NCBI GenBank assembly: GCA_963971225.1
Contig: CAXARI010000032.1
Span: 806,001 to 870,000 of the forward strand
Length of the DNA stretch: 64,000 nucleotides
Direction of reading: 5' to 3'
Source: Melieria omissa
Lineage: Eukaryota; Arthropoda; Insecta; Diptera; Ulidiidae
Below are positions 42,601 to 51,313 of this stretch, piece by piece. The notes beneath the pieces were generated by a model. It saw only the letters and a list, made by a program, of their open reading frames with translations. It made no database searches and was not told the origin of the DNA. How positions within the stretch are numbered: the first letter of the stretch is position 1; the number at the start of each line of letters is the position of its first letter. The position numbers and the translations under genes were made by a program.

Positions 42601-42830
42601 ACATTCCGTCAGTACTTTCCAGTCGACCACGGAGATAGTGTTGGAGTCGGTAACTAAGGTAATATCTATGACTTCCTCCCTAACCCTATTGTGGAAAGTC
42701 GGCGTATTGCCTCTATTGCACAGCACAAGGTTAGAGCCTAGAAGAAACTCAAAAATTGACTCACCCCTACTGTTGGTGTCGGAACTTCCCCACAGCATGT
42801 GGTGTGCATTGGCATCACACCCGATGATAA
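39601..42830 (-). pseudogene. ORF2 fragment: partial endonuclease, reverse transcriptase, RNase H, zinc knuckle
   Basis: Open frame equal to residues from about 162 to 1237 of the long copy's ORF2; the first internal Met starts at 42798 (1065 codons from there). It keeps the last part of the endonuclease (CDANAHH, DITLV, SDHN), the complete reverse transcriptase (AFLDIEGAF, TPQGG, AYADD), RNase H (FTDGSK, QAEIYA, CVDSQAA, VPGHSG) and a C-terminal CCHC. There is no stop or frameshift inside. It has lost the N-terminal catalytic Asn and Glu of the endonuclease and any upstream start, so it is classed as a fragment although the remaining frame is clean. Confidence 0.9.
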
Positions 42831-43185
42831 TACATCTATATCAGGGGTGCCCAAAATCTTCTTATGGAAAAGCAAAAACCAATACATGTAAAGTTGACCA
42901 AAAAAATGCAAACAAATTATGTAGTTTATTGAATTAGTTGAAAGCACATTGTGCATTTCGCTTGACCCTTAAAATTATAAGTGAAAAAAATATAATGTTC
43001 CCATTTGTCATTGCCGAAAGGCCAACCAATCGCCAAAACAAAAACTACAACATCAAAAGCATCTAATTTTTTTTCATACATAGAATTTCTTGAGGAAACA
43101 AAAAAAAAAATCAGCGCAGCCCCCACACGTGTTGCTTCGTTGCTGTCACAACAACGACTGATTGAAAGAATGCACCTCTGATCTA
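42831..43185. repeat. Satellite fragment between the two retrotransposon copies
   Basis: 355 bp of satellite, identical to 39131-39485, from TACATCTATATCAGG to CTGATCTA. It is present only because the tandem duplication copied the left flank of the insertion together with the element. Confidence 0.95.
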
Positions 43186-43300
43186 GGTTAGGTTAGGTAG
43201 GGAAGGGTGTGTGCGTCCCAAGGGCAGCACTTCCACTCGGAGGCCAAAATGGCCCATTGTGAATCCCTTCATGGAAGATTCCGGAGCTAACCAGTGGCTC
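43186..43300 (-). other. 3' untranslated region and CCTAA-type tail
   Basis: 115 bp after the ORF2 stop codon (43301-43303). The terminus is CCTACCTAACCTAACC on the sense strand rather than poly(A). The complement is a short run of TTAGG-like repeats, the same motif as the common insect telomere repeat, though only about two and a half copies long. Confidence 0.8.
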
Positions 43301-46300
43301 TCAGTTCGGGGCAAACCAGTTCGACCTCTTGATGAAGGAGAGTAGATCCGATATTTCAACTACTGCTGCGCAGGCCAAGTCTACCAGGAACCTTGACCCC
43401 AAGGTACGGAGTCGGCGTTCCTGCAGAGCCGGGCAGTGGCACAGGTAGTGTTGGATCGTTTCCACTTCTTCCTCATCTCCACAGCTTCTGCAGACATCAC
43501 TGGACGAGAGGCACCATTTGACCAGCATAGATCCAATGGCGCAGTGTCCAGTGATGACTCCAACAAGCTGCCTAATAGAGGTTCGACTCAGGGACAGTAC
43601 ATATCGCGTTTTCCTCACGGAAAGGGAAGGCCATATTGCCCGGCAGGTACTGCAATCAGTTCTGCTCCGCCATGAGGACTCGATGTAAGTTTTGCTCAAC
43701 CTGTCAATACGCAAATACAGGGCAGATATCGGAAGGAGCACAGAGTTATCCACTTCGGTGAGAGGCAGGGCGACCCCCTTTCTTGCCATCTCATCCGCTG
43801 CCTCGTTTCCTGCCACTCCAGAGTGGCCCGGAACCCAGCAGAGAGTGACTCGGTGATGTCCGATGCCGCGAAGTGCACTGCGACAACTCTGCACTACCTT
43901 TGATTTCACAGTCGCTGATTCCAGCGCTTTAAGGGCTGCCTGACTATCCACACAGATTGTGATATCCGTGGGTGATAATCCGCTGTCGCGGATTAATTCA
44001 GCAGCTTTCCAGATTGCATAAATCTCCGCCTGAAAGATGCTACAGAGGTCCGGGAGTCTGAAAGACCGTTGAGCCCCTAGTGCATCTGAGTGGAGACCAG
44101 CTCCTGTACCTTCCTCCATCTTAGAACCATCTGTGAATATGGTGATGGAGGCGTCTCTTATCACACTTGTAAGTCCCCATTCTTCCCTTGAGGGAAAGGA
44201 GGTAAGTGCGCGCGAATCAAAATCCAGGTATGGAATCAGATAGTCCGTGCAGGAATCTAATTGATGTTCCGTACCTGGCCTCGTAAATGACCTTAGGATC
44301 CCAGAGTGTCCATAAGCGTGCTCTTTCCACAAGTTGGCCTCTCTCAGCCTGAGAGCGCCTTTAGCAGCACAGCACTTAATGAACTGCTCTATTGGGTGGA
44401 GATGTAGAATCATCTCTAGGCCTGCCTGGGGGGTGCTTTTGACGGTTCCTGCTATTCCCATAGCCGCCAGTCTCTGCACCTTCATCAGTTGCGTCGCCAA
44501 GGACCTGGTGTCCGTGGCCGGCCACCAGACAATGGCTCCGTAACATAAGATCGGCCGAATGATCGCTGTATACATCCAGTGGACAATGCCCGGCCGCAAT
44601 CCCCACTTTTTCCCGAAGGCCTTCTGACAGACGTAGAAGGCATTCAGGCTCTTCTTCACCCGCTCTTCCACGTTGCGTCTCCAAGAAAGCTTGGAGTCGA
44701 GTGTGGTGCCAAGGTATTTCACCTCGGGTGAGAGGGTGATAGTGATGCCGCTGAGTTTCGGCAGCCTAAACTCCGGTATCTTGTATCTCCGGGTGAACAG
44801 TACCATAACCGTCTTTGAGGGGTTAACTCCTAGACCGTTATGCTCTGCCCACCTAGAGAGTTCTCCTAAAGCAGACTCCATGAGATCACTGATGGTGGAA
44901 AGAAATTTTCCAGGGATCAGGATAGTGACGTCGTCCGCATATGCTACTACTCGCAGCCTCCTGGATTCGAAGATCTCGAGGATGTTGTTTATCACAAGCA
45001 GCCACAGCAGAGGCGAAAGGACGCCCCCCTGAGGTGTGCCCCTTGTGGTTAACCTCCTCACCGAGCACGAGCCTAGGCTGGAGTGAACCCTTCTGCTACT
45101 AAGCATATCGCTGGTCCACCTTACCACTTTCTCGTCCACTTCGAATTTTCTAAGTGCACTGATTATTGCCTCTAGAGTGACGTTATTAAAGGCCCCCTCA
45201 ATATCGAGGAAAGCGGCTAACGTATACTCCTTGACGCTCAGCGATTTTTCGATCGTCTGAACGACCTCATGTAAGGCGCTGTCTACAGATTTTCCCCTGC
45301 AATACGCATGTTGCGTCCTGCAGAGTCCCCTGGACTGTGCCACTCCCCTGACATAGACATCCACCAGCCTCTCCAAGGTCTTAAGAAAGAACGATGACAG
45401 GCTGATCGGTCTGTAGTCTTTTGCAGTGATGTGGTTTGACTTCCCCGCCTTGGGGATGAACACCACCTTAACCTCTTTCCAGGCGCGCGGTACATAGCCC
45501 TGTTGGAGAGATTCCCGAAAGATTCGCACCAAGACTTTGACCACTGCCTCCTTAGACCATTGCAGCATAGCCGGAATGACACCATCGGGACCCGGAGATT
45601 TGTACGGGTTGAAGGTGTCTATCGCCCATGCCACTTTGACCTCATCGATAATCCCCCGAACAAAAGCATCCGGTCGTGACGAGTGCTGTCTATGAGGCGT
45701 GGTCGTCTCAACAACACTCGTGCAACCGGGAAAGTGGGTGTTCATGAGAGTCTCTAGAAGCTCCTCCCTCGATTCTGTCCACGAGCCGTCAGACTTCCTA
45801 ATGCTGCTAGGGGTATGTGATGCCCCGGCTAGCACCTTGCGAAGTCTGGCGGCCTCGTTGACATTGTCGAGGGATTCACAGTACTTCCTCCAATTATCCC
45901 GCTTGGCCGCCCTAATAGTCTTCTTAAACTTATTAAAGCTAGCCTTGTAGGCTCCCCAGTCTTCTTCAGTTCGGCTAAGTTTAGCCTTATTGAAGAGACG
46001 TCTGGTATCTGTTCTAAGTTGTCTTAGCTCTGGGGTCCACCACACCGCGTTGGTTTTCCGTGGAGCTCGACTTTTAGGACAAGATTCATTAAAAGACTTG
46101 TTAAGCACTTTCGTTAGAAGACCAACTGACCTGTCAATGTTGTTTCTCTCGAATGTAGCGATCGCTTTGCGCGATGCCAGTTTCTGAGAAACTAGTGCAC
46201 TGAATTTGGGCCAGTTAGTCTTTCTCGGATTCCTATAAGTTTGTGGACATCCAACCTCTATGGCCACTGAAAAGACTATACGGTTGTGGTCCGAGAACGA

Positions 46301-47014
46301 ACATTCCGTCAGTACTTTCCAGTCGACCACGGAGATAGTGTTGGAGTCGGTAACTAAGGTAATATCTATGACTTCCTCCCTAACCCTATTGTGGAAAGTC
46401 GGCGTATTGCCTCTATTGCACAGCACAAGGTTAGAGCCTAGAAGAAACTCAAAAATTGACTCACCCCTACTGTTGGTGTCGGAACTTCCCCACAGCATGT
46501 GGTGTGCATTGGCATCACACCCGATGATAAGGTCGAGCCTCCGTGATCGGGCGTGCGCAGCAAGGTCCCGGACTTCCTTCGGCGGTGGTTCCTCCCCTTC
46601 GAATGGCATGTATGCGGACGACAGGATCAGGTCTCGCCCATCGCGTCGTTCGCATGCAGCCACACACAGGTCACCAGTACTGTAATGAGACAAAAGAAAC
46701 AAATTAATGCACCTTCTGTATACAATACAGGCTCGTATCTTACCTTCACCGCGTGAATGAAGCAATCTAAATTGACCTGAATCTAACCCACAAACCCTGT
46801 TTCCTACGATCCAGGGTTCCTGAATTAGAGCCAAGTCAACTCCAGTCTCCTCAAGGAACTGCATAAGGTCGTGGGTGGCGGCTTTAGAGTGGTGCAGGTT
46901 TATCTGCACTACCTTCAGCCTTCCCTTGTGTGGCGCGCTCCTTGTTAGGGAAGCGAGCTTTGAGGGAACCCAAACCGAACTTAACAACTCCCAGGGAGTC
47001 CCGCAGATGGGCAA
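43301..47014 (-). CDS. ORF2 polyprotein: endonuclease, reverse transcriptase, RNase H
   Basis: 1237-codon open frame without internal stops. It would nick target DNA and prime reverse transcription of the element RNA. Endonuclease, about residues 34-250: QINLHH (Asn39), QEPW (Glu66), CDANAHH (Asp167, Asn169), DITLV, and SDHN at 241-244. Reverse transcriptase, about 470-740: AFLDIEGAF (Asp604), TPQGG at 660-664, and AYADD (Asp694, Asp695). RNase H, about 955-1085: FTDGSK (Asp962), QAEIYA (Glu997), CVDSQAA (Asp1023), VPGHSG and NEAADEMA (Asp1074). C-terminal Cys-Cys-His-Cys at 1175, 1178, 1189 and 1194. The frame opens just after an in-frame TAG; the first codon given is TTG, and there is no good ATG before the endonuclease, so translation probably depends on ORF1 (frames overlap by about 130 bp). 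All catalytic motifs look intact. Confidence 0.93.
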   Translation of the reverse strand: MPICGTPWELLSSVWVPSKLASLTRSAPHKGRLKVVQINLHHSKAATHDLMQFLEETGVDLALIQEPWIVGNRVCGLDSGQFRLLHSRGEGKIRACIVYRRCINLFLLSHYSTGDLCVAACERRDGRDLILSSAYMPFEGEEPPPKEVRDLAAHARSRRLDLIIGCDANAHHMLWGSSDTNSRGESIFEFLLGSNLVLCNRGNTPTFHNRVREEVIDITLVTDSNTISVVDWKVLTECSFSDHNRIVFSVAIEVGCPQTYRNPRKTNWPKFSALVSQKLASRKAIATFERNNIDRSVGLLTKVLNKSFNESCPKSRAPRKTNAVWWTPELRQLRTDTRRLFNKAKLSRTEEDWGAYKASFNKFKKTIRAAKRDNWRKYCESLDNVNEAARLRKVLAGASHTPSSIRKSDGSWTESREELLETLMNTHFPGCTSVVETTTPHRQHSSRPDAFVRGIIDEVKVAWAIDTFNPYKSPGPDGVIPAMLQWSKEAVVKVLVRIFRESLQQGYVPRAWKEVKVVFIPKAGKSNHITAKDYRPISLSSFFLKTLERLVDVYVRGVAQSRGLCRTQHAYCRGKSVDSALHEVVQTIEKSLSVKEYTLAAFLDIEGAFNNVTLEAIISALRKFEVDEKVVRWTSDMLSSRRVHSSLGSCSVRRLTTRGTPQGGVLSPLLWLLVINNILEIFESRRLRVVAYADDVTILIPGKFLSTISDLMESALGELSRWAEHNGLGVNPSKTVMVLFTRRYKIPEFRLPKLSGITITLSPEVKYLGTTLDSKLSWRRNVEERVKKSLNAFYVCQKAFGKKWGLRPGIVHWMYTAIIRPILCYGAIVWWPATDTRSLATQLMKVQRLAAMGIAGTVKSTPQAGLEMILHLHPIEQFIKCCAAKGALRLREANLWKEHAYGHSGILRSFTRPGTEHQLDSCTDYLIPYLDFDSRALTSFPSREEWGLTSVIRDASITIFTDGSKMEEGTGAGLHSDALGAQRSFRLPDLCSIFQAEIYAIWKAAELIRDSGLSPTDITICVDSQAALKALESATVKSKVVQSCRSALRGIGHHRVTLCWVPGHSGVAGNEAADEMARKGVALPLTEVDNSVLLPISALYLRIDRLSKTYIESSWRSRTDCSTCRAIWPSLSVRKTRYVLSLSRTSIRQLVGVITGHCAIGSMLVKWCLSSSDVCRSCGDEEEVETIQHYLCHCPALQERRLRTLGSRFLVDLACAAVVEISDLLSFIKRSNWFAPN

Positions 47015-48589
47015 AGGACGATTGATCTACCGCGATCACGATGTCCTTGCCCGCCTCATTTTTACAAGTAGTGGAGGATACAATTCTCCACTCTCCTGTG
47101 TTCAGGCCACTATTCTGCCGGCCAATCAGCTTCACCGTGTCGGCGTCCTCCATAACTGGAGGGGGGACCCACAGTGTGACGATAGGCCGGAGTGGCAGAC
47201 GGTCACGGGGTATGACCTCGAGTTTCGCCCCCTGCCAGAGGGGCTCAAGACCGCCGATAGTGCGCACCAAGAAGTTGAGGGACTCCTTGTTGCCACAACC
47301 GACGATTTTGACACCCTTCTGCCAGCCAGCGCCGTCGAAGTCAATTTCGCCGTCAGCCGCCTCGAGCATCGCTCGCAGAATGCGCGCCTCTACAGAAAGC
47401 CAGTTTTCCGGGCGAATTTTCCCATCAGGATCGCTCCGGTCCACCACGGCTATCTGCAACTCCTGTGGGGAAGAGAAGCTAGCTGAGGGCTTCAGCTTTT
47501 TCCCCTCCCCTGTCGGCTGATCGTCACCCGATCTTCCCCTTTTTACGGCCTTTTCCACCGTGGTGGAAGTGGGCCTTGAAGAGGTGGTGGGTCTCTGACC
47601 AGTCTCATTTGACGGGGCGACCGCAGCACTGTTTCCAGGCTTTGCCGTCCCCGTCTTTACTCCCATCCGTGCAGTGACGGAGGATGTGGCCTTGTTTCTA
47701 GGCTTTTCCGCCTCCACTGCACCTTCGGTGGGCCATGCAGCCGTGGCACTGTCACCAGGCGTTGCTGCAACGGCCGTGCATTTTGCACCAGAAATCGCCG
47801 CCTGTTTCTTTTCGAATCTAGCCACGATCTTCTGGTGCTTCCTTACCAGATCCTTCTCCTTATCGGACAAGGATCCAGGCTCTTTGCTCACTCTGCGGAG
47901 AAACGCAAGAGAGCGCCGGTAGCCATTTCTGGCTTTCTTCGCAGCACTGCTCGCCTTGCGTTCCCCGCCGGTAAGATACCAGGAATGGAGCCAGTGGCCG
48001 CAGGTCGGTCTCCCTCCTCCAGGAGTGCCGCCTCCGCCTCAGAGTCCACCGACCCGGCGCCGCTACTTTGCTAGAGAATCATAGATTCCCCCTCTATAGC
48101 AGCGTCGAGTCGAAGGCCCCGGAGCTGAGGCACCACCCCCGAAAGTGAGGGACCATCCTGTGCTGTGGACTCCTGCGCCTTTTGCCTGCTTAATGCAGGT
48201 TTGGGCGCCTCCTGCTTCCCAGTAGCATTTGTAGACTGCACAGCCTGGGGTCCCGCTGCACAGCCTAAGCGGTCGTTGGATGACGACGCCAGACAGCCCG
48301 CTCGCCCACTGTCTACCGCCGGTACTGGGGATCCGACTCCCTGCACCGTAAAAGAGTCCTTATGGGAGCCCTCCAGAATGGTTTTGATGAAGGGGGTCGC
48401 CTTCCCCTGTGGCGTTTCTTTGACATCTATCACGCCACCAAAAGATGATAAGAAACAGCCGCTCCTAACATGGAGATCAGACGCTGACCAGGGAGCCGCC
48501 CACTGTGGGTCAGACGCTCCTGGATTTCCGCAGCTCAAACTTCGCCAGCTGAGAAGACAAGCTTCAACAGCCGCCCGGGGACCGCCCGG
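46884..48589 (-). pseudogene. ORF1 (gag-like) with DUF4780-like C-terminal region, broken
   Basis: The C-terminal 335 codons (47891 down to 46884) are open. Residues from about 35 to 150 are Ala/Thr/Ser/Lys/Pro-rich; about 155-310 resemble the DUF4780 domain of insect retroelement ORF1 proteins, with LRPIVTLWVPPP, a GLNTGEWR block and DIVIAVDQSSF. Upstream, another frame is open from 48589 to a TAG at 48071-48073, then continues in the same frame to a TGA at 47888-47890. The 335-codon frame is itself open upstream of its nominal GTG start (KKARNGYRRSLAFLRRVSK precedes it). So a single longer ORF1 appears split by one stop and one frameshift between about 47891 and 48070. No convincing ATG is seen at the 5' end. 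It would encode the RNA-binding protein of the particle. Confidence 0.7.
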
Positions 48590-48592
48590 TCA

Positions 48593-48723
48593 CCAGAAGC
48601 AACCTTCGTGAAGGCGTTGAGTCCACTTGGCCTGGTACCCACAAGGATCGCAGCCGAAGATGTGGACCACGTCTACATCCGTGCAGTCAGGTGCTTTGCC
48701 TTGTGGATCCAAACCCTGATCCC
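48593..48723 (-). other. 5' untranslated region of the retrotransposon
   Basis: 131 bp between the element's 5' end and the in-frame TGA (48590-48592) that precedes ORF1. G/C-rich; starts GGGGATCAGGGTTTGG on the sense strand. LOA- and I-type elements usually carry an internal promoter here, but no motif is clear. Confidence 0.5.
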
Positions 48724-48736
48724 CACCTCTGATCTA
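48724..48736. other. Right target-site duplication of the retrotransposon
   Basis: CACCTCTGATCTA, followed by TATAACC as in intact satellite units. Matches 39473-39485. Confidence 0.85.
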
Positions 48737-50922
48737 TATAACCAATCAAATGCTTGTGGAACCTAAGTACGCACAATCACTTTAATCAAAATGGCGTCAA
48801 AATTAAGCCAGAGTGACCACCTTTCAATAATTTGGTAAATAAAAAAAATATCCCACCGGCAGCATGATCGAAATTATGGCTGTTAAATCTCGACCCGTTA
48901 ACGGATTTTAATATTATTATGCCTTATTATTTAGCTACACTCGTATGCTTTCTATAATGGTATCAATCATCCTTCTATACCCCAAGGTTCGAAAGCAAAT
49001 CGATTTGGAACGGTGACTTTGAAAAAATTGCTACTTGGGTGCAACCACTAAAATGCTTGTCAACACCAAATGCATAAGTGCATATTAATAATTGACCCCT
49101 TAAAATTTAGCCAGAGTCTTATGCTTTCTATATTGGTCCCTAACTTTTCATTATCCTTCAGGAATAATGAGCATATCGATGCGCAAGGATAACATTGAAA
49201 AACTGCCTATTACAAAATACACACTCACCACTAAAGTGCTTATAGATTCCAAACGGTATGGGTTACGTTAATAAAAAACCCCTTAAAATGTAGCTAGAGA
49301 TTGCAGCTTTATCAAATTAAATCAATAATTTGATTACTATTAGGCAATCATGAACAGATCGATGCGCAAGAGTGACATTAAATGGCTGCCTACTGCAAAA
49401 TCGATAAAATGCTTGTAAAATATGATGATTCTAGGTTTATAGAAAAAATAATAACCTTAAAACCTAGCTGGAGTTTTGAGCTTTCATAAATGGGGTCAAT
49501 CTTCTCGCTATCTCAGATAATGCAGGAGAATTTCGTTGTGGAAAAGTGATATCGACCACATGATACATCTATATCAGGGGTGCCCAAAATCTTCTTATGG
49601 AAAAGCAAAATCCAATACATGTAAAGTTGCCCAAAAAAAATGCAAACAAATTATTTAATTAATTAGTTGAAAGCACATTGTGCATTTCGCTTGACCCTTA
49701 AAATTATAAGTGAAAAAAATATAATGTTCCCATTTGTCATTGCCGAAAGGCCAACCAATCGCCAACACAAAAAAGCATACACACAAAAACTACAACAACA
49801 AAAGCATCTAATTTTTTTTCATACATACAATTTCTTGAGGCAACAAAACAAAAATCCGCGCAGCCCCCACACGTGTTGCTTCGTTGCTGTCACAACAACG
49901 ACTGATTGAAAGAATGCACCTCTGATCTATATAACCAATCAAATGCTTGTGGAACCTAAGTACGCACAATCACTTTAATCAAAATGGCGTCAAAATTAAG
50001 CCAGAGTGACCACCTTTCACCAATTTGGTAAATAAAAAAAATATCCCACCGCCAGCATGATCGAAATTATGGCTGTTAAATCTCGACCCGTTAACGGATT
50101 GTAATAATATTATGCCTTATTATTTAGCTAGACTCGTATGCTTTCTATAATGGTATCAATCATCCTTCTATACCCCAAGGTTCGAAAGCAAATCGATTTG
50201 GAACGGTGACTTTGAAAAAATTGCTACTTGGGTGCAACCACTAAAATGCTTGTCAACACCAAATGCATAAGTGCATATTAATAATTGACCCCTTAAAATT
50301 TAGCCAGAGTTTTATGCTTTCTATATTGGTCCCTACCTTTTCATTATCCTTCAGGAATAATGAGCATATCGATGCGCAAGGATAACATTGAAAAACTGCC
50401 TATTACAAAATACACACTCACCACTAAAGTGCTTATAGATTCCAAACGGTATGGGTTACGTTAATAAAAAAACCCTTAAAATGTAGCTAGAGATTGCAGC
50501 TTTATCAAATTAAATCAATAATTTGATTACTATTAGGCAATCATGAACAGATCGATGCGCAAGAGTGACATTAAATGGCTGCCTACTGCAAAATCGATAA
50601 AATGCTTGTAAAATATGATGATTCTAGGTTTATAGAAAAAATAATAACCTTAAAACCTAGCTGGAGTTTTGAGCTTTCATAAATGGGGTCAATCTTCTCG
50701 CTATCTCAGATAATGCAGGAGAATTTCGTTGTGGAAAAGTGATATCGACCACATGATACATCTATATCAGGGGTGCCAAAAATCTTCTTATGGAAAAGCA
50801 AAAACCAATACATGTAAAGTTGCCCAAAAAATGCAAACAAATTATTTAATTAATTGAATTAGTTGAAAGCACATTGTGCATTTCGCTTGACCCTTAAAAT
50901 TATAAGTGAAAAAAATATAATG

Positions 50923-50937
50923 TATATAATGTATAAC
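50923..50937. repeat. Locally scrambled stretch in the unit at 50154
   Basis: Instead of the usual run of about 45 bases between AATATAATG and GCCAACAC, this unit has TATATAATGTATAAC-like filler. It partly repeats the preceding ATATAATGT, which suggests slippage during repair of a deletion. Confidence 0.7.
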
Positions 50938-51313
50938 GCCAACACAAAAACTACAACAATAAAAGCATCTAATTTTTTTTCATACATACAATTTCTTGAG
51001 GCAACAAAACAAAAATCCGCGCAGCCCCACACGTGTTGCTTTGTTGCTGTCACAACAACGACTGATTGAAAGAATGCACCTCTGATCTATATAATCAATC
51101 AAATGCTTGTGGAACCTAAGTACGCACAATCACTTTAATCAAAATGGCGTCCAAATTAAGCCAGAGTGACCACCTTTCACCAATTTGGTAAATACAAAAA
51201 ATATCCCACCGCCAGCATGATCGAAATTATGGCTGTTAAATCTCGACCCGTTAACGGATTTTAATAATATTATGCCTTATTATTTAGCTAGACTCGTATG
51301 CTTTCTATAATGG

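Larger units (their letters stand above)
39486..42830 (-). mobile_element. LOA/I-group non-LTR retrotransposon, 3' part only (duplicated copy)
   Basis: Minus-strand copy lacking everything upstream of the middle of the endonuclease domain. Its 5' boundary is not a normal reverse-transcription truncation: it is the breakpoint of the 3700-bp tandem duplication, and satellite sequence follows at 42831. The 3' end (39486-39600) is identical to that of the long copy. This copy cannot be autonomous because it lacks ORF1 and half the endonuclease. Confidence 0.9.
39131..46530. repeat. 3700-bp tandem duplication (39131-42830 and 42831-46530)
   Basis: The stretch from TACATCTATATCAGG in the satellite through the 3' tail and most of ORF2 of the retrotransposon occurs twice, back to back. 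All compared positions differ by exactly 3700, including every reading frame on both strands, and I see no mismatch. The junction at 42830/42831 joins retrotransposon sequence (CCCGATGATAA) to satellite (TACATCTATA) with about 1 bp of shared sequence. The duplication is therefore younger than the retrotransposon insertion and was not driven by long homology at the breakpoints. An assembly artefact is possible. Confidence 0.9.
43186..48723 (-). mobile_element. LOA/I-group non-LTR retrotransposon, long copy (about 5.54 kb)
   Basis: Minus-strand element with, in order, a 5' region, a broken ORF1, an open ORF2, a short 3' UTR and a non-poly(A) tail. A 13-bp duplication CACCTCTGATCTA flanks the whole insertion (43173-43185, and originally 39473-39485, versus 48724-48736). 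The combination of apurinic-type endonuclease, reverse transcriptase, RNase H and a C-terminal CCHC in one ORF2, plus an ORF1 ending in a DUF4780-like region, fits the LOA clade known from flies; the I clade is the main alternative. G/C content is clearly above that of the surrounding satellite. The 5' end (GGGGATCAGGG) may or may not be complete. Confidence 0.9.

Noticed and set aside
39486..42830. The short retrotransposon copy as an independent, 5'-truncated insertion
   Set aside because: Its identity to the long copy, the exact 3700-bp offset including flanking satellite, and the absence of its own target-site duplication on the right show a tandem duplication instead.
46875..48611. Plus-strand frames of 80-203 codons opposite ORF1 and the start of ORF2
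   Set aside because: They are shadows of the G/C-rich minus-strand genes with no recognisable domains.
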